From Oscillospiraceae bacterium (GTDB taxonomy: Bacteria; Bacillota; Clostridia; Oscillospirales; Oscillospiraceae), in contig JAGFXR010000011.1 of the NCBI GenBank assembly GCA_017861365.1, positions 1 through 52,895 on the forward strand: a stretch of 52,895 nucleotides of DNA. The letters run 5' to 3'. How positions within the stretch are numbered: the first letter of the stretch is position 1; every line of letters starts with the position of its first letter. The translations under genes and the position numbers were made by a program. Under the pieces are notes generated by a model. The model did no database searches and was not told where the DNA came from. It saw nothing but the letters and a program-made list of their open reading frames with translations. Shown piece by piece: positions 16,278 through 24,225 of this stretch.

Positions 16278-16427
16278 TTCATCACCTCCCACCGTTTGTG
16301 TTTATATCGACACATTTATTTTATCTTTATTTTGTGTCTTTGTCAATACATTTGATGACAAAAAGTCAAATCGTTGTTGTAATGACGACACAGGTATAGT
16401 AATATGGCAAGCAGGGGGTGAATTGAA
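16278..16427. promoter_or_regulatory. Divergent operator/promoter region of the prophage switch
   Basis: AT-rich 150-bp interval. GACACA or its complement TGTGTC is present in ATATCGACACAT (16304-16315), TTTGTGTCTT (16331-16340) and TGACGACACAGG (16383-16394), matching the palindrome at 16039-16062. The plus-strand repressor start is served by AGGGGGTGA. The likely reading is several repressor/Cro half-sites controlling both directions. Confidence 0.5.
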
Positions 16428-16802
16428 ATGAAGAAAACGATATTCGGAATCCGTTTAAGGGAGCTACGCAAACAGCACAATTTGACGCAGAGCGAACTGG
16501 CTTCTGCCGTCAATCACCGTTTTGGAACCAATATTGAACGATCCATGATCAGCAAATGGGAAACAGGATCTCAGGAGACGACGATGGAAAGCGCAAGAAT
16601 CATTGCCGCTTTTTTCGGCGTTACCCTGGATGAGATCAATGGAGAATATACCATGGCTCCCAGCGTTACCGCTGGCGACCATCATCAAAAGGTCATACAG
16701 CTCGGCAACGCATTAAAGGAAAAGGGCGTATCCCTGTCAGATCTCACCAAGGAGGACATTGACCGCATCGCCGCTGTCGTAAGTGCATTCTACCACAAGT
16801 GA
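16428..16802 (+). CDS. XRE-family phage repressor
   Basis: 124 residues. ATG at 16428 after AGGGGGTGA. N-terminal helix-turn-helix of the Cro/CI type: IRLRELRKQHNLTQSELASA, recognition part then MISKWETGSQETTMESARI, ending FFGVTLDEINGEY near residue 72. The C-terminal ~50 residues (KEDIDRIAAVVSAFYHK) are helical with no S24 peptidase part, so it is not cleaved by the LexA/RecA route. Maintains lysogeny by binding the repeated half-sites between it and the Cro-like gene. Its 3' end overlaps a small antisense frame. Confidence 0.8.
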   Translation: MKKTIFGIRLRELRKQHNLTQSELASAVNHRFGTNIERSMISKWETGSQETTMESARIIAAFFGVTLDEINGEYTMAPSVTAGDHHQKVIQLGNALKEKGVSLSDLTKEDIDRIAAVVSAFYHK

Positions 16803-16886
16803 AACAATGTCTTGAATTTGCACATCCGACAGTTCCTCCAGTCCCGCGCACCGGCACATGAGCTGATAAAAGTTTTCTTCATCCAT
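16737..16886 (-). CDS. Possible small protein (49 residues), antisense to repressor 3' end
   Basis: MDEENFYQLMCRCAG... is encoded from ATG 16886; GAGGTG lies five bases before. It is acidic and helical with three Cys. 66 bp of it run opposite to the end of the repressor gene. The start signal is good and composition is protein-like, but no family is recognised and the overlap makes chance possible. Confidence 0.35.
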   Translation of the reverse strand: MDEENFYQLMCRCAGLEELSDVQIQDIVSLVVECTYDSGDAVNVLLGEI

Positions 16887-17027
16887 CCGCACACCTCATA
16901 TCTTTGGTCAGCCTATCTTGATACGAAGCCTTCTCTCCCGAGGAAAGGACAGGCAGGTTCATCAAACATCAGCAACGCCACTGGAATCGTGGGGCAATTT
17001 ACAAATTGAATTTCTTATCTTCATGTC

Positions 17028-17365
17028 AGGCCTTGTTTAAAGCATGCAAAGTGATCAAAAGCTTTGCCGTGATATGACTCAAATAAGCGCAGTTATTTGA
17101 GTCTTACGCTGTGCTTTAAACAAGGCCTCATCGTCTGTGTCTGCGTCAATAAGACCGCTGTGGAATTCCATATTCTTATAATAGATCATTTGTTCTATTT
17201 TTTCAATATGGAAATTTGCCCAAATTTTTCTTTTCTTTTTTGATTCACGCGGAGCGGCACAACAAAGCGGCTCCCAGTCGAGCCGCTCCAGGTTGCCGAC
17301 ACGTCCTCCTGAAGATTTGAAACATTTCCGCCGCAGGCGACTGAGCCTTATTTCAAACAAGGACT
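17028..17365. repeat. Small repeat element with nested inverted repeats (MITE-like)
   Basis: A 17-bp motif AGGCCTTGTTTAAAGCA (17028-17044) is perfectly inverted at 17112-17128. A diverged inverted copy ends at 17349-17365 (13 of 17 matches), touching the protease stop codon. Within the first pair lies a perfect 11-bp stem, GACTCAAATAA/TTATTTGAGTC (17076-17086, 17093-17103). The middle carries a reading frame (17079-17360, minus) without a ribosome-binding site. No transposase is present, so this may be a non-autonomous element or a large RNA hairpin; target-site duplication was not found. The stretch 16887-17027 to its left holds nothing I recognise. Confidence 0.5.
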
Positions 17366-19070
17366 AAACCTCCCGCATGGAGTTAAAGGATTGCATCAGG
17401 TTTAAGGAGCCATATCCCCATTTATAATTAGGGAAGGTCATGGTCTCCGGGCGGGTACAGCCACGGAGCAAATAGGCCCTGATTTGATAGGTGCTCATAG
17501 CAGGGTCGTTTCCCTCCACCACGCCCCACTGCATTAGAAGCGCGCTGGCTCCCGTGGTAATCGCCGCGGATACACTGGTGCCATCCATTTTTCCAAAGCC
17601 ATAAGGGTAATACCCGCCAACACCCACGCCGGGAGACACCAGGTCAGGCGCCATGGCTGGGGATCTCGTCGGTCCCCAGGAGGAAGGCGAGTAAAGGCTG
17701 TTGTTGCCGGGATCATAGGCCCCGCTGACGATAGAACCAAACATCGTGGCGGGAGTGACGATGGTCACATACGGGTTGGCGTTCAAAAATTCCAGGCCGG
17801 GCGTAACAAAGCCCGTGATCGGCAGCCACGCGTTGTAGCTGCCGTCCAGCACAATATCCCCGTGCACCGTGATAGTCCAGATCCCCGGCGTAGGATTAAA
17901 TAAGCGGACAATGGTGAGCTGGGCGCCGCTACCCTCCACCGGAAAAAAGTATTCCACACCCACTCTCGCTTTTTCCAGTACCAGTGAAAACTGTGCCCGG
18001 GTTCCTGATTTGGCCGGAACCCTTGGAACCAGCTCTCCCGTCGGCGAGCGAACGGACACTGAAAACCGGTCAGCGGCAGAGCTCCAGATAGAAACCAGCG
18101 TCGAATCCGCATTCTCCGGTACCTGAATGTCAATATTCTGCTGTTCTCCTTTGGCGGTCAGCTTCCCTTGAGCATGATGCCGCGCCTGACTTTCATTTCC
18201 GGCAGCGGTGCAGATGCAAGCCCCTCTTAGATTGGCTACCCCCTGCAAATATTCTTCAAATAGGCCAAAGCCGTCATGAGGACCCAAATTCGACCCGATG
18301 CCCAGACAAATGACAGCTGGTCTGCCCAGTTGTCTGGCCTTTGTCACAATGTACTCTACGCCAACCATCACCGCATTTGATTCATACACGTTTTCCTGCC
18401 AGGAGGGAACGGCATTGACCTCACGATAATAGGGGCGCGCCGGCTTTAGTTTCACCACCACCAGCTCGGAATCGGGCGCAGCTCCGATAAAATTATCCAG
18501 CTCCCGTCCCGCCGCGACGGAGGCCAGAAACGTCCCGTGCCCAACCGTATCCCGTTGAGGAACCACGGAAAAGGGATTCTGGGCCTTTAACGCCTCGTTA
18601 ATCTGCGCGTTGGTATACTCCACACCGATAAAAAACCCTTCGGGGGGAGTTCCGATCACGGCCTGATCATAAATAAACTGTATTTTACTGGTACCATCCT
18701 CATAGATAAAAACCTCCTTGGTATAATCGACGCCCGTATCGATTATGCCGATGAGAACGCCCCGCCCCCTCAAGTCAAGGTAGGGCTGCTGCTGCACCTG
18801 TATAATACCCGCCGCTTCCAGATCGGCGCGGTCCATTAATCCAAGCACAACGGAGCCAGAGCCGATATAGCTGCTGCCAAAATTTTCAATGATCGCGTCA
18901 ATGTCCTTCCTGTTGACATACGCGACCACGTACCTGCCCTGCAGAGTCTGCGTAATCAAAACCTCGGGCCGCTCTCTTAAAAAGGACTCAAACTGTGTGC
19001 TCTTTCTGATGATAAAATCCACGGTGTCGGGGTCGTTGATAAACTCCTGATCGGTCATACCATTTATCAT
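17364..19070 (-). CDS. Subtilisin-like serine protease (S8 family, Csp-like)
   Basis: 568 residues, ATG at 19070 with GGTGAG eight bases before. Catalytic triad complete: Asp in GIIDTGVDYTK (about residue 112), His in DTVGHGTFLAS (about 175) and Ser in MDGTSVSAA (about 512). Before the domain is a short propeptide-like part (residues 1-90: FLRERPEVLITQTLQGRYVV) without a signal peptide. A ~150-residue insert between His and Ser resembles the jelly-roll part of clostridial Csp proteases, which process the spore germination enzyme SleC. A general cytosolic or envelope role is also possible. Stands alone with its 3' end touching the repeat element. Confidence 0.8.
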   Translation of the reverse strand: MINGMTDQEFINDPDTVDFIIRKSTQFESFLRERPEVLITQTLQGRYVVAYVNRKDIDAIIENFGSSYIGSGSVVLGLMDRADLEAAGIIQVQQQPYLDLRGRGVLIGIIDTGVDYTKEVFIYEDGTSKIQFIYDQAVIGTPPEGFFIGVEYTNAQINEALKAQNPFSVVPQRDTVGHGTFLASVAAGRELDNFIGAAPDSELVVVKLKPARPYYREVNAVPSWQENVYESNAVMVGVEYIVTKARQLGRPAVICLGIGSNLGPHDGFGLFEEYLQGVANLRGACICTAAGNESQARHHAQGKLTAKGEQQNIDIQVPENADSTLVSIWSSAADRFSVSVRSPTGELVPRVPAKSGTRAQFSLVLEKARVGVEYFFPVEGSGAQLTIVRLFNPTPGIWTITVHGDIVLDGSYNAWLPITGFVTPGLEFLNANPYVTIVTPATMFGSIVSGAYDPGNNSLYSPSSWGPTRSPAMAPDLVSPGVGVGGYYPYGFGKMDGTSVSAAITTGASALLMQWGVVEGNDPAMSTYQIRAYLLRGCTRPETMTFPNYKWGYGSLNLMQSFNSMREV

Positions 19071-19433
19071 AACGCTTACTCACCATCACATCATTCAGGT
19101 TCCGCCGTGCCAATCCCGCTCCATGGCAGCCAGGCACACACGTCCGGTAATTATTATATGGTCGTTGGCCACCCGATTAATACTGATTTTTACGTTTGAT
19201 CCAAGCATCAGAAGTCACAGGAAACACGGCTTGCCTTTCTCCTTAACGCAATATGTATTAAATATTCCTGCGATTTTTGGTTGATTTTAAGTAAAAATAG
19301 GTTTAGTTTTGCAATTTTAAATTTATACACTTGCATTGCAACGAAGCATTTGATATATTAATAAAAAAGCGGTGGTTCAATATGTCAGCCTGATTCATCG
19401 CTTTCCCATTTTCAAACAAAGGGGAGAACGGGC
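19071..19433. other. Divergent intergenic region, protease / ATP-grasp operon
   Basis: 363 bp without a gene. It becomes very AT-rich from about 19250. It holds the plus-strand promoter at 19331-19359 and, on the minus strand, a TATAAT at 19153-19158 that could serve the protease but lacks a good -35. Confidence 0.6.
19331..19359 (+). promoter_or_regulatory. SigA-type promoter of the ATP-grasp operon
   Basis: TTGCAT (19331-19336) and TATATT (19354-19359) with a 17-bp spacer, about 75 bp before the GTG start at 19434. It is the only good promoter seen before the row of five genes. Confidence 0.55.
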
Positions 19434-20744
19434 GTGAATGAATTGATCCAACGCTCAACCGATGTCAACAAGCAGCTTAGCCGCTACGGAGTCAAATTCG
19501 GAATTTATAAAAACAACGTGTTTGAAGAGCGGCTGTTTCCCTTCGATACCATTCCGCGCATTCTTTCTGCGCAGGAGTTTGCCTTTTTAGAAAAAGGCCT
19601 TGCGCAGCGCGTTACCGCCCTCAATCTGTTCCTGAACGACGTTTACGGTAAAAAGCAGATTATCAGCGACGCAGTCATCCCCGAGGATTTTGTCTATCTA
19701 TCCTCCGGTTATCTGCCCCAGTGCGAGGGTCTTGCCCCTCCAAAGGGGATTTCGAGTCACATTTCGGGGATTGACCTGGTACAGAGCAAGAATGGTGACT
19801 GGTACATACTGGAGGATAACCTCCGCATTCCCTCCGGCGCTTCCTATCCCCTGATTGCGCGAAGCCTGTGCCGCAAATGCAGCCCCGAAACCTTTCGCAA
19901 AAACCGCATTACAGACAACCGGAATTACGGTCAGCTGCTGCGATCCGTGATGGATTATGTCAATACCGGCGGCCTGAACGTCATTTTGACTCCCGGACGG
20001 TTTAACGCCGCCTATTTTGAGCATTCTTATCTTGCAGAGCAGAGCGGAGCTGTTCTGGCGGAGTCTGGAGATCTCTATGTGGAGAACAGCCAGCTTTTTT
20101 ACCGCACCAATCGGGGCGGGGAGCGCGTGGGCGCCATTTACCGGCGGATCAGCGACGAATACCTGGATCCTCTCTGCTTCCTGCCCGACTCTCTCATCGG
20201 AATTCCCAATCTCATGACCGCTTACCGGGCCGGAACCGTCGCCGTTCTCAACGCGCCGGGCAACGGGGTGGCCGACGACAAGGGAATTTACTATTTTGTT
20301 CCGAAAATGATTCGTTATTATCTTCATGAAGAGCCGATCCTTCGCAACGCCCCCACCTACCTGCCCTTTTACGAGGAAGATCTCCGTTTTGTTTTGGATC
20401 GGCTCTCCAGCCTGGTGATCAAGGACGTGGCGGAAGCCGGAGGCTATGGTGTTATCTTCGGCAGAGATTTAACCAAGGAGGCGCTGGACACATTGAAATC
20501 CGCTATTGTGGCGGAGCCACGCCGCTTCATTGCTCAGGAGGTTATCGATTTTCTGGATCTGCCTGTGATGGAAGACAATCAGCGTGTGGACCGCAAGGCG
20601 GATCTGAGGGCGTTTGTCCTCACGGGGGATTCCGTTACCGTCTGGCCCAGCGGGCTCACCCGGTTTTCCCGCGATCCGGAGAGCTTTGTGGTCAATTCAT
20701 CACAGGGAGGAGGCTTTAAAGACACATGGGTTATGTCTCGTTAA
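19434..20744 (+). CDS. Circularly permuted ATP-grasp protein (DUF404/DUF407 type)
   Basis: 436 residues; GTG at 19434 after GGGGAG. Typical blocks: FAFLEKGLAQRVTALNLFL (~50-70), a GIDLV...DWYILEDNLRIPSG block (~118-143) containing the EDN metal/ATP motif, a GIPNLMTAYRAGTVAVLNAPG block (~260) and KDVAEAGGYGVIFG (~330-343). The family forms amide or peptide bonds with ATP; its substrate is unknown. Genes for an alpha-E protein and a transglutaminase follow it in many bacteria, as here. The stop lies within the next gene (19-bp overlap), which implies coupled synthesis. I infer an amide-ligase role and not a specific product. Confidence 0.85.
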   Translation: MNELIQRSTDVNKQLSRYGVKFGIYKNNVFEERLFPFDTIPRILSAQEFAFLEKGLAQRVTALNLFLNDVYGKKQIISDAVIPEDFVYLSSGYLPQCEGLAPPKGISSHISGIDLVQSKNGDWYILEDNLRIPSGASYPLIARSLCRKCSPETFRKNRITDNRNYGQLLRSVMDYVNTGGLNVILTPGRFNAAYFEHSYLAEQSGAVLAESGDLYVENSQLFYRTNRGGERVGAIYRRISDEYLDPLCFLPDSLIGIPNLMTAYRAGTVAVLNAPGNGVADDKGIYYFVPKMIRYYLHEEPILRNAPTYLPFYEEDLRFVLDRLSSLVIKDVAEAGGYGVIFGRDLTKEALDTLKSAIVAEPRRFIAQEVIDFLDLPVMEDNQRVDRKADLRAFVLTGDSVTVWPSGLTRFSRDPESFVVNSSQGGGFKDTWVMSR

Positions 20745-21400
20745 GTAAAACCAACCGGCTGTTCTGGCTGGGCCGCTACAGTGAGCGGGTATACACCACC
20801 ATCGCCTACATGATTCAGCGCTACGATGAACTGATTGACTCCAGCGAGCTTTTTGATTATACTTCATATTGCGTCAGGCTCGGCATCCCTTGCATCTATT
20901 CGGATGTGGAGGATTTCTGCCGCCGCTATCTCTTCGACAAGGGCGATGGCAATTCCATTATTACCAGTGCCGACCACATGCTTGGAAACGGAATGACTCT
21001 GCGGGAGACCATCCACAGCACGACCCTGGCCTATTTACAGATGGCCTGTACCGCCGTGGAGCTGGCAAACACCAGCAGCAGTCCCTGTGTGGAGCTGCAA
21101 TGGGCGCTGGACGATATTATGGCCTTTCGCGGCTCCTTTGACGATACCGTCGATGATGAGGAAACACGCAACATCACCAAGTGCGGAGCCGCACTGGAGA
21201 GGCTGAACCTGTACCTGCGCTTCTCCTATCCGCGGGACACTGTGCATCGCCAGTTGTGCAGACTGGTAAACCGGCTGTATAAAACCAGCCTCACCACCCG
21301 GCCGGAGGCTCTCGCCGTGCTTACCGACTGCCTGCACGGCAGCGGGGAGATCGACGAGAAGACGCTTTTAAATGGTGTAGAGACTCTGTTCATCTTATAA
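20726..21400 (+). CDS. Alpha-E domain protein (DUF403)
   Basis: 224 residues, all-helical, starting GYVSLSKTNRLFWLGRYSER, which is the family signature (usually SR...YWlgRYxER). Further helices include AVELANTSSSPCVELQWAL. Usual members have about 300 residues, so this is a short version. Alpha-E proteins always accompany ATP-grasp and transglutaminase partners and are thought to bind or present the substrate. Overlaps the ATP-grasp gene and lies 110 bp before the transglutaminase gene. GGAGGAGG lies a little far (13 nt) from the ATG. Confidence 0.8.
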   Translation: MGYVSLSKTNRLFWLGRYSERVYTTIAYMIQRYDELIDSSELFDYTSYCVRLGIPCIYSDVEDFCRRYLFDKGDGNSIITSADHMLGNGMTLRETIHSTTLAYLQMACTAVELANTSSSPCVELQWALDDIMAFRGSFDDTVDDEETRNITKCGAALERLNLYLRFSYPRDTVHRQLCRLVNRLYKTSLTTRPEALAVLTDCLHGSGEIDEKTLLNGVETLFIL

Positions 21401-21510
21401 GCATGTCCGCCGCACACCTGTCTGCGTTGATATGATCATCGCCCGGCCCGGGAAATATGGCAACCCGCGTTAGTTGCTGTGCTACATATATATCTACCGG
21501 AGGGTTGCCC

Positions 21511-22281
21511 TTGAAAAGACTGTCTTTTCAGTATACAATATCAATCGTATTTGAGTGGCCAGTCGCCGACCACGCGTTTTTACTCCGCTGCCTTCCCCCG
21601 TCTCTGCCCGGTCAGCGCATATTGGACGTCTGCCTCTCCCTGTTTCCCTGCGTACCCTATGCGCTTCAGCGGGATGCCTTTGGGAACCTCATTGAGCTGG
21701 GCCGCATCTGCGCTCCCCACGACAGCTTCACTTATGGAGTGACGGGTTCCGCTTTGATGGACGGGACTCCGACCGAACCGGAGCCGCTTTTCCCCGTCTA
21801 CCGCTTCCCTTCCGCCTATACCAGACCGGACTGCGCTCTGTCCGAGTTTGGGCGCTCTCTGCCGCTCACCGGCTCTCCGGCAGAGATGTCTCTTCAACTG
21901 GCGCAGGCGGTGCACGGCCTTTTTACCTATACCCCCGGGATCACCGGCGTAAAAACCACCGCCGCGCGGGCCTTCTCACTCAGACAGGGCGTCTGTCAGG
22001 ACTACACCCATGTATTCCTGGCTCTTGCCCGCCTGCGGGGCATTCCCGCCCGGTATGTCAGCGGACTGCTGACCGGCGAGGGTTCCAGCCACGCCTGGGC
22101 GGAAATTTATGACGGTGAGCGCTGGATGGGCGTTGACCCCACCCACTGCCGCCCCGCCGATGACAGCTATATCCGATTCAATGTGGGCCGTGATTTTGAC
22201 GACTGCGCTATGGAGCGCGGCGTGTTCCACGGCGGCGCGTCTCAGAGCCAGAGCGTGGCATCGCGGGTAACGGAGCAGTAA
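21511..22281 (+). CDS. Transglutaminase-like cysteine protease
   Basis: 256 residues from TTG at 21511. I chose it over the upstream ATG (21457) because CCGGAGGG lies six bases before and family homology begins around RLSFQYTISI. Domain order: N-terminal beta region (residues 1-110), then the papain-like core with catalytic Cys in GVCQDYTHVF, His in SSHAWAEIYD and Asp in GVDPTHCRP. Likely cuts or transfers an amide or isopeptide bond made by the ATP-grasp ligase. No signal peptide, so it acts in the cytosol. Part of the run 19434-24167. Confidence 0.85.
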   Translation: MKRLSFQYTISIVFEWPVADHAFLLRCLPPSLPGQRILDVCLSLFPCVPYALQRDAFGNLIELGRICAPHDSFTYGVTGSALMDGTPTEPEPLFPVYRFPSAYTRPDCALSEFGRSLPLTGSPAEMSLQLAQAVHGLFTYTPGITGVKTTAARAFSLRQGVCQDYTHVFLALARLRGIPARYVSGLLTGEGSSHAWAEIYDGERWMGVDPTHCRPADDSYIRFNVGRDFDDCAMERGVFHGGASQSQSVASRVTEQ

Positions 22282-22314
22282 AGCTATCCTATTGATACAG
22301 AAAGGTTTGCGATT

Positions 22315-23250
22315 ATGCTAGAAACCATTGTCAGCGTTCAGCTGCCCGTGGGTGAACACCTGATGATTCAGAAAAACCGCTTTACCCCCCTCACTTCCAT
22401 TCCAGCCTGCAAGCGCATCTGTGTTGTCACCGGCATCCACGGCGATGAGCTGGAGGGGCAGTACACCGCGTGGAAGCTCGCGGCCATATTAAACCAGCAT
22501 CAGGAACAGCTCCGGGGCATTGTGGATATTTATCCAGCTTTGAATCCTCTGGGCATCAACTCCATCTGCCGCGGCATTCCCCTGTGTGACCTCGATATGA
22601 ACCGCATCTTTCCAGGCCACAGCGACGGGCCTGTTTCGGAATTTGTCGCCCATCAAATCATAAAGGATCTGTCCGGCGCGGATGTCTGCGTCGACATTCA
22701 CGCCAGTAACATTTTTCTTCGTGAGCTTCCGCAGGTGCGCGTCAGTCAGGAGATGGCGGATACCCTGGTTCCGCTGGCTGGATACCTGAACATGGATTTC
22801 ATCTGGATCAACGCCTCCGCCACGGTTTTGGAAAGCACTCTGGCTCACAGCCTTAATTCCACCGGCACCCCCACCCTGGTGGTGGAAATGGGCGTGGGCA
22901 TGCGCATCACCCAGAGCTACGGAGACCAGCTTTTAGACGGCATCTTTTCCCTGATGGCCCACCTGGGCATCTGGGCTGGGGAGGTTCCCGACGTGCGTAC
23001 TCCCATCATCAGCACAGATGGCAACGTCAGCTTTGCCAATGCCAACACCAGCGGAATTTTCCTTCCCACGGTTTCCCATCTGGCTCAGGTGCAAAAAGGT
23101 GATCCGCTGGGACTTGTGGTCAATCCTCTGACGGGAGAAACCTGTGAGACCGTGTTCAGTCCGGCCTCCGGTCTGTTGTTTACCCTGCGGGAATATCCTG
23201 TGGTGTACAATGGCTCTCTGATCGCCCGGGTATTGGGGGATACGCCATGA
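22315..23250 (+). CDS. Succinylglutamate desuccinylase/aspartoacylase family deacylase
   Basis: 311 residues; AGAAAGG before ATG 22315. Zinc carboxypeptidase-like fold: first two ligands in GIHGDELEGQ (His, Glu), DLDMNRIFPGH follows, the third ligand in CVDIHASN, and the likely catalytic Glu in LVVEMGVGM. The C-terminal ~90 residues form a beta lid with GLVVNPLTGE. Removes an acyl or amino-acyl group from an amino acid or peptide; substrate unknown. Overlaps its paralogue by ATGA. With the ATP-grasp/transglutaminase genes before it, it may remove or trim the unknown conjugate. Confidence 0.8.
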   Translation: MLETIVSVQLPVGEHLMIQKNRFTPLTSIPACKRICVVTGIHGDELEGQYTAWKLAAILNQHQEQLRGIVDIYPALNPLGINSICRGIPLCDLDMNRIFPGHSDGPVSEFVAHQIIKDLSGADVCVDIHASNIFLRELPQVRVSQEMADTLVPLAGYLNMDFIWINASATVLESTLAHSLNSTGTPTLVVEMGVGMRITQSYGDQLLDGIFSLMAHLGIWAGEVPDVRTPIISTDGNVSFANANTSGIFLPTVSHLAQVQKGDPLGLVVNPLTGETCETVFSPASGLLFTLREYPVVYNGSLIARVLGDTP

Positions 23251-24167
23251 AAAAACAGGTTTTATTTCAAGTCGAAACGCCTTACCGGGAGGCTTTGGAC
23301 GTCACCGCCTATCAGTTTGGAGGCGAGGAAAAAAGCGTGGCTGTCGTGGGCGCACTGCGGGGCAACGAAATCCAGCAGATGTATACCTGCGCCCTGCTGA
23401 TCCGCACGCTGAAGCGGCTGGAGGAGGAACACCGCCTTTCCTCCGCCTGCGGCATTCTGGTGGTCCCCTGTGTCAATCACTTTTCCATGAACATCGGGCG
23501 GCGCTTCTGGGCGGTGGATAACACCGATATCAACCGCATGTTCCCCGGCTATTCCGGCGGAGAAACCACCCAGCGGATTGCCGCGTCCCTGTTTGAGGTC
23601 ATCTCCCCGTATCAGTACGGCATTCAGTTTGCCAGCTTCTATCTGCCGGGTGATTTTCTTCCCCACTGCCGCATGATGGATACCGGCTATCAGAATTTAC
23701 AGGACGCCGCTGATTTCGGACTTCCTTACATTATTTTGCGCAAGCCCCAGCCCTACGACACCACAACGCTGAATTATAACTGGCAAATCTGGAATACCAG
23801 CGCCGTATCCCTGTACACAAAGGAAACCGACTGTGTTGACGAGGCCACGGCCCTGCAGGCGGTGAACGCCACCCTTCGCTTTCTGTCCAAAAGGGGCTTT
23901 CTTCTGGATCCTCCGACGGAATGCGCCCTTCCGAACATTGTTCAGGAGGAACAGCTGATCACCGTTTTGAGTCAAGCCGGCGGTATTTTCGTCCGGAAGC
24001 ATGTTCCCGGTGACCAGGTGGCGCGGGGCGAGGTACTGGCTGAAGTTCTGGACACCGGCACCGCCGAGATCAAGAGTCAGGTGCTGGCTCCGGCGGGCGG
24101 GCAGGTGTTTTTTTCTCATAAGGCGCAGCTCATTGGGGAACACGAGGTAGCCTTTCGTCTGATCTGA
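23247..24167 (+). CDS. Aspartoacylase-family paralogue lacking zinc ligands
   Basis: 306 residues, ATG at 23247 in the ATGA overlap. Same fold and order as the gene before it, but the ligand positions differ: GALRGNEIQQ instead of GIHGDELEGQ (His to Arg), and YGIQFAS instead of DIHAS (His to Gln). The Glu and the TDINRMFPGY block remain. Without two of three ligands it should not hold zinc in the usual way. It is probably a non-catalytic partner that forms a hetero-complex with the upstream enzyme, or binds another molecule. The C-terminal lid (LAEVLDTGTAEIKSQVLAPA) resembles a biotinyl/lipoyl-like hairpin. No frameshift or stop suggests decay. Confidence 0.75.
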   Translation: MKKQVLFQVETPYREALDVTAYQFGGEEKSVAVVGALRGNEIQQMYTCALLIRTLKRLEEEHRLSSACGILVVPCVNHFSMNIGRRFWAVDNTDINRMFPGYSGGETTQRIAASLFEVISPYQYGIQFASFYLPGDFLPHCRMMDTGYQNLQDAADFGLPYIILRKPQPYDTTTLNYNWQIWNTSAVSLYTKETDCVDEATALQAVNATLRFLSKRGFLLDPPTECALPNIVQEEQLITVLSQAGGIFVRKHVPGDQVARGEVLAEVLDTGTAEIKSQVLAPAGGQVFFSHKAQLIGEHEVAFRLI

Positions 24168-24225
24168 CGCCGGATCGGCATCCACAGCTCAACGAGCTAT
24201 CACAATCCCAAAGGAGGGTTACTGC

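Larger units (their letters stand above)
782..16802 (-). mobile_element. Prophage: siphovirus-like structural module plus repressor region, incomplete
   Basis: A continuous minus-strand cascade with short gaps and ATGA-type overlaps follows canonical order: Cro-like regulator, ArpU-like activator, terminase small and large subunits, portal, scaffold, major capsid, connector and minor capsid proteins, tail tube, tail chaperones, tape measure, tail/baseplate proteins and fibre. The repressor at 16428-16802 points the other way. No integrase, replication, recombination, holin or endolysin gene is visible. The left side is cut by the contig junction, and the early module between Cro and ArpU has shrunk to micro-genes. 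It is either a degraded prophage or only its structural half is present. Attachment sites were not identified. Confidence 0.85.

Noticed and set aside
17079-17360. 93-residue minus-strand frame in the repeat element
   Set aside because: No ribosome-binding site, and its end is made of the inner stem; treated as part of the repeat.
16803-17363. tRNA or attachment site at the prophage right border
   Set aside because: No cloverleaf or direct repeat shared with the left side could be seen; the left border is missing.
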